DNA of 13,856 bases, taken from assembly GCA_964517795.1 (NCBI GenBank), contig CAZFDE010000068.1, forward strand, positions 1 to 13,856, read 5' to 3'. Of this stretch, positions 13,716-13,856 are shown piece by piece; the first letter of the stretch is position 1, and the number at the start of each line of letters is the position of its first letter. A program made the position numbers and the translations under genes. Under the pieces are notes generated by a model. The model was not told the origin of the DNA. It saw only the letters and a program-made list of their open reading frames with translations, and ran no database searches. The DNA comes from CAZFDE01 sp964517795. Lineage in GTDB: Bacteria; Planctomycetota; Phycisphaerae; Sedimentisphaerales; Anaerobacaceae.

Positions 13716-13856
13716 CTATGACATTTTAATGATAATTTCAACGATCTTTTCCTGAATGACTCCATTTTCTTTAAGTTTGAAAATTTCAATTCGAGTCGGT
13801 AGTAACCTTCCGACCAACTGCATCTTTTCGTACCTGAATTTTTTGTTATGCTTTCT
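13716..13856 (-). CDS. Possible 3' end of an unidentified gene entering from the window edge
   Basis: On the minus strand a frame is open from the last base of the window to TAG at 13716-13718, giving 46 residues. It contains an internal Met at 13821-13823 followed by MQLVGRLLPTRIEIFKLKEN and ends IIIKMS. The alternation of charged and hydrophobic residues looks protein-like, but I recognise no family. The DNA is AT-rich, so open frames this long can arise by chance, and a second minus-strand frame is also open over the same stretch. If real, it reads in the same direction as the exosortase operon and ends about 435 bases before it. Confidence 0.25.
   Translation of the reverse strand, partial: RKHNKKFRYEKMQLVGRLLPTRIEIFKLKENGVIQEKIVEIIIKMS

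Overview
The window looks like chromosomal DNA from a Gram-negative, envelope-rich bacterium. The gene content fits a planctomycete of the Phycisphaerae type: an exosortase with a separate EpsI-like partner, a very long membrane-anchored TPR protein, a Wza-like exporter with a long low-complexity insertion, and a PEGA-domain lipoprotein. That placement is inference from gene content; no rRNA or other marker gene is present. All genes are of moderate GC. The first ~130 bases are clearly GC-rich and the last ~570 bases AT-rich.

Layout. Positions 1-224 are non-coding and hold a four-copy heptamer repeat followed by GC-rich, partly self-complementary DNA. A rhomboid intramembrane protease lies at 225-881 on the minus strand. 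It has a near-consensus sigma70-type promoter and a possible 12-codon leader ORF that stops one base before its start. Divergent from it, on the plus strand, is a small PEGA-domain lipoprotein (1100-1489) with its own TATAAT box.

The rest is one long minus-strand operon read from right to left. The order is: Wza-like outer-membrane polysaccharide export lipoprotein (13280-11643), exosortase (11539-10514), EpsI-like exosortase-associated protein (10517-9720), giant TPR protein (9690-4759), GumC/Wzc-type chain-length determinant and BY-kinase (4732-2486), and a WbpP/TviC-like UDP-sugar 4-epimerase (2462-1524). After the first 103-base gap, spacing is tight: a 4-base ATGA overlap, then 29, 26 and 23 bases.

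How the genes would work together. The Wza-like protein and the GumC/Wzc-like kinase would form the trans-envelope export machine for an extracellular polysaccharide. The epimerase would supply a nucleotide sugar, probably a HexNAc. The exosortase and EpsI-like protein would cleave and hand over PEP-CTERM-type proteins to the cell surface, and the TPR protein would be a periplasm-facing scaffold. No glycosyltransferase, flippase, polymerase or PEP-CTERM substrate is in the window, so the polymer and the cargo must be encoded elsewhere.

The right-hand 576 bases upstream of the operon contain no convincing complete gene. They hold several regulatory-looking elements: a sigma54-like -24/-12 sequence, an orphan perfect Shine-Dalgarno sequence, and two inverted repeats. 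A minus-strand reading frame also runs in from the window edge and may be the end of another gene. I found no tRNA, rRNA, CRISPR array or insertion sequence.
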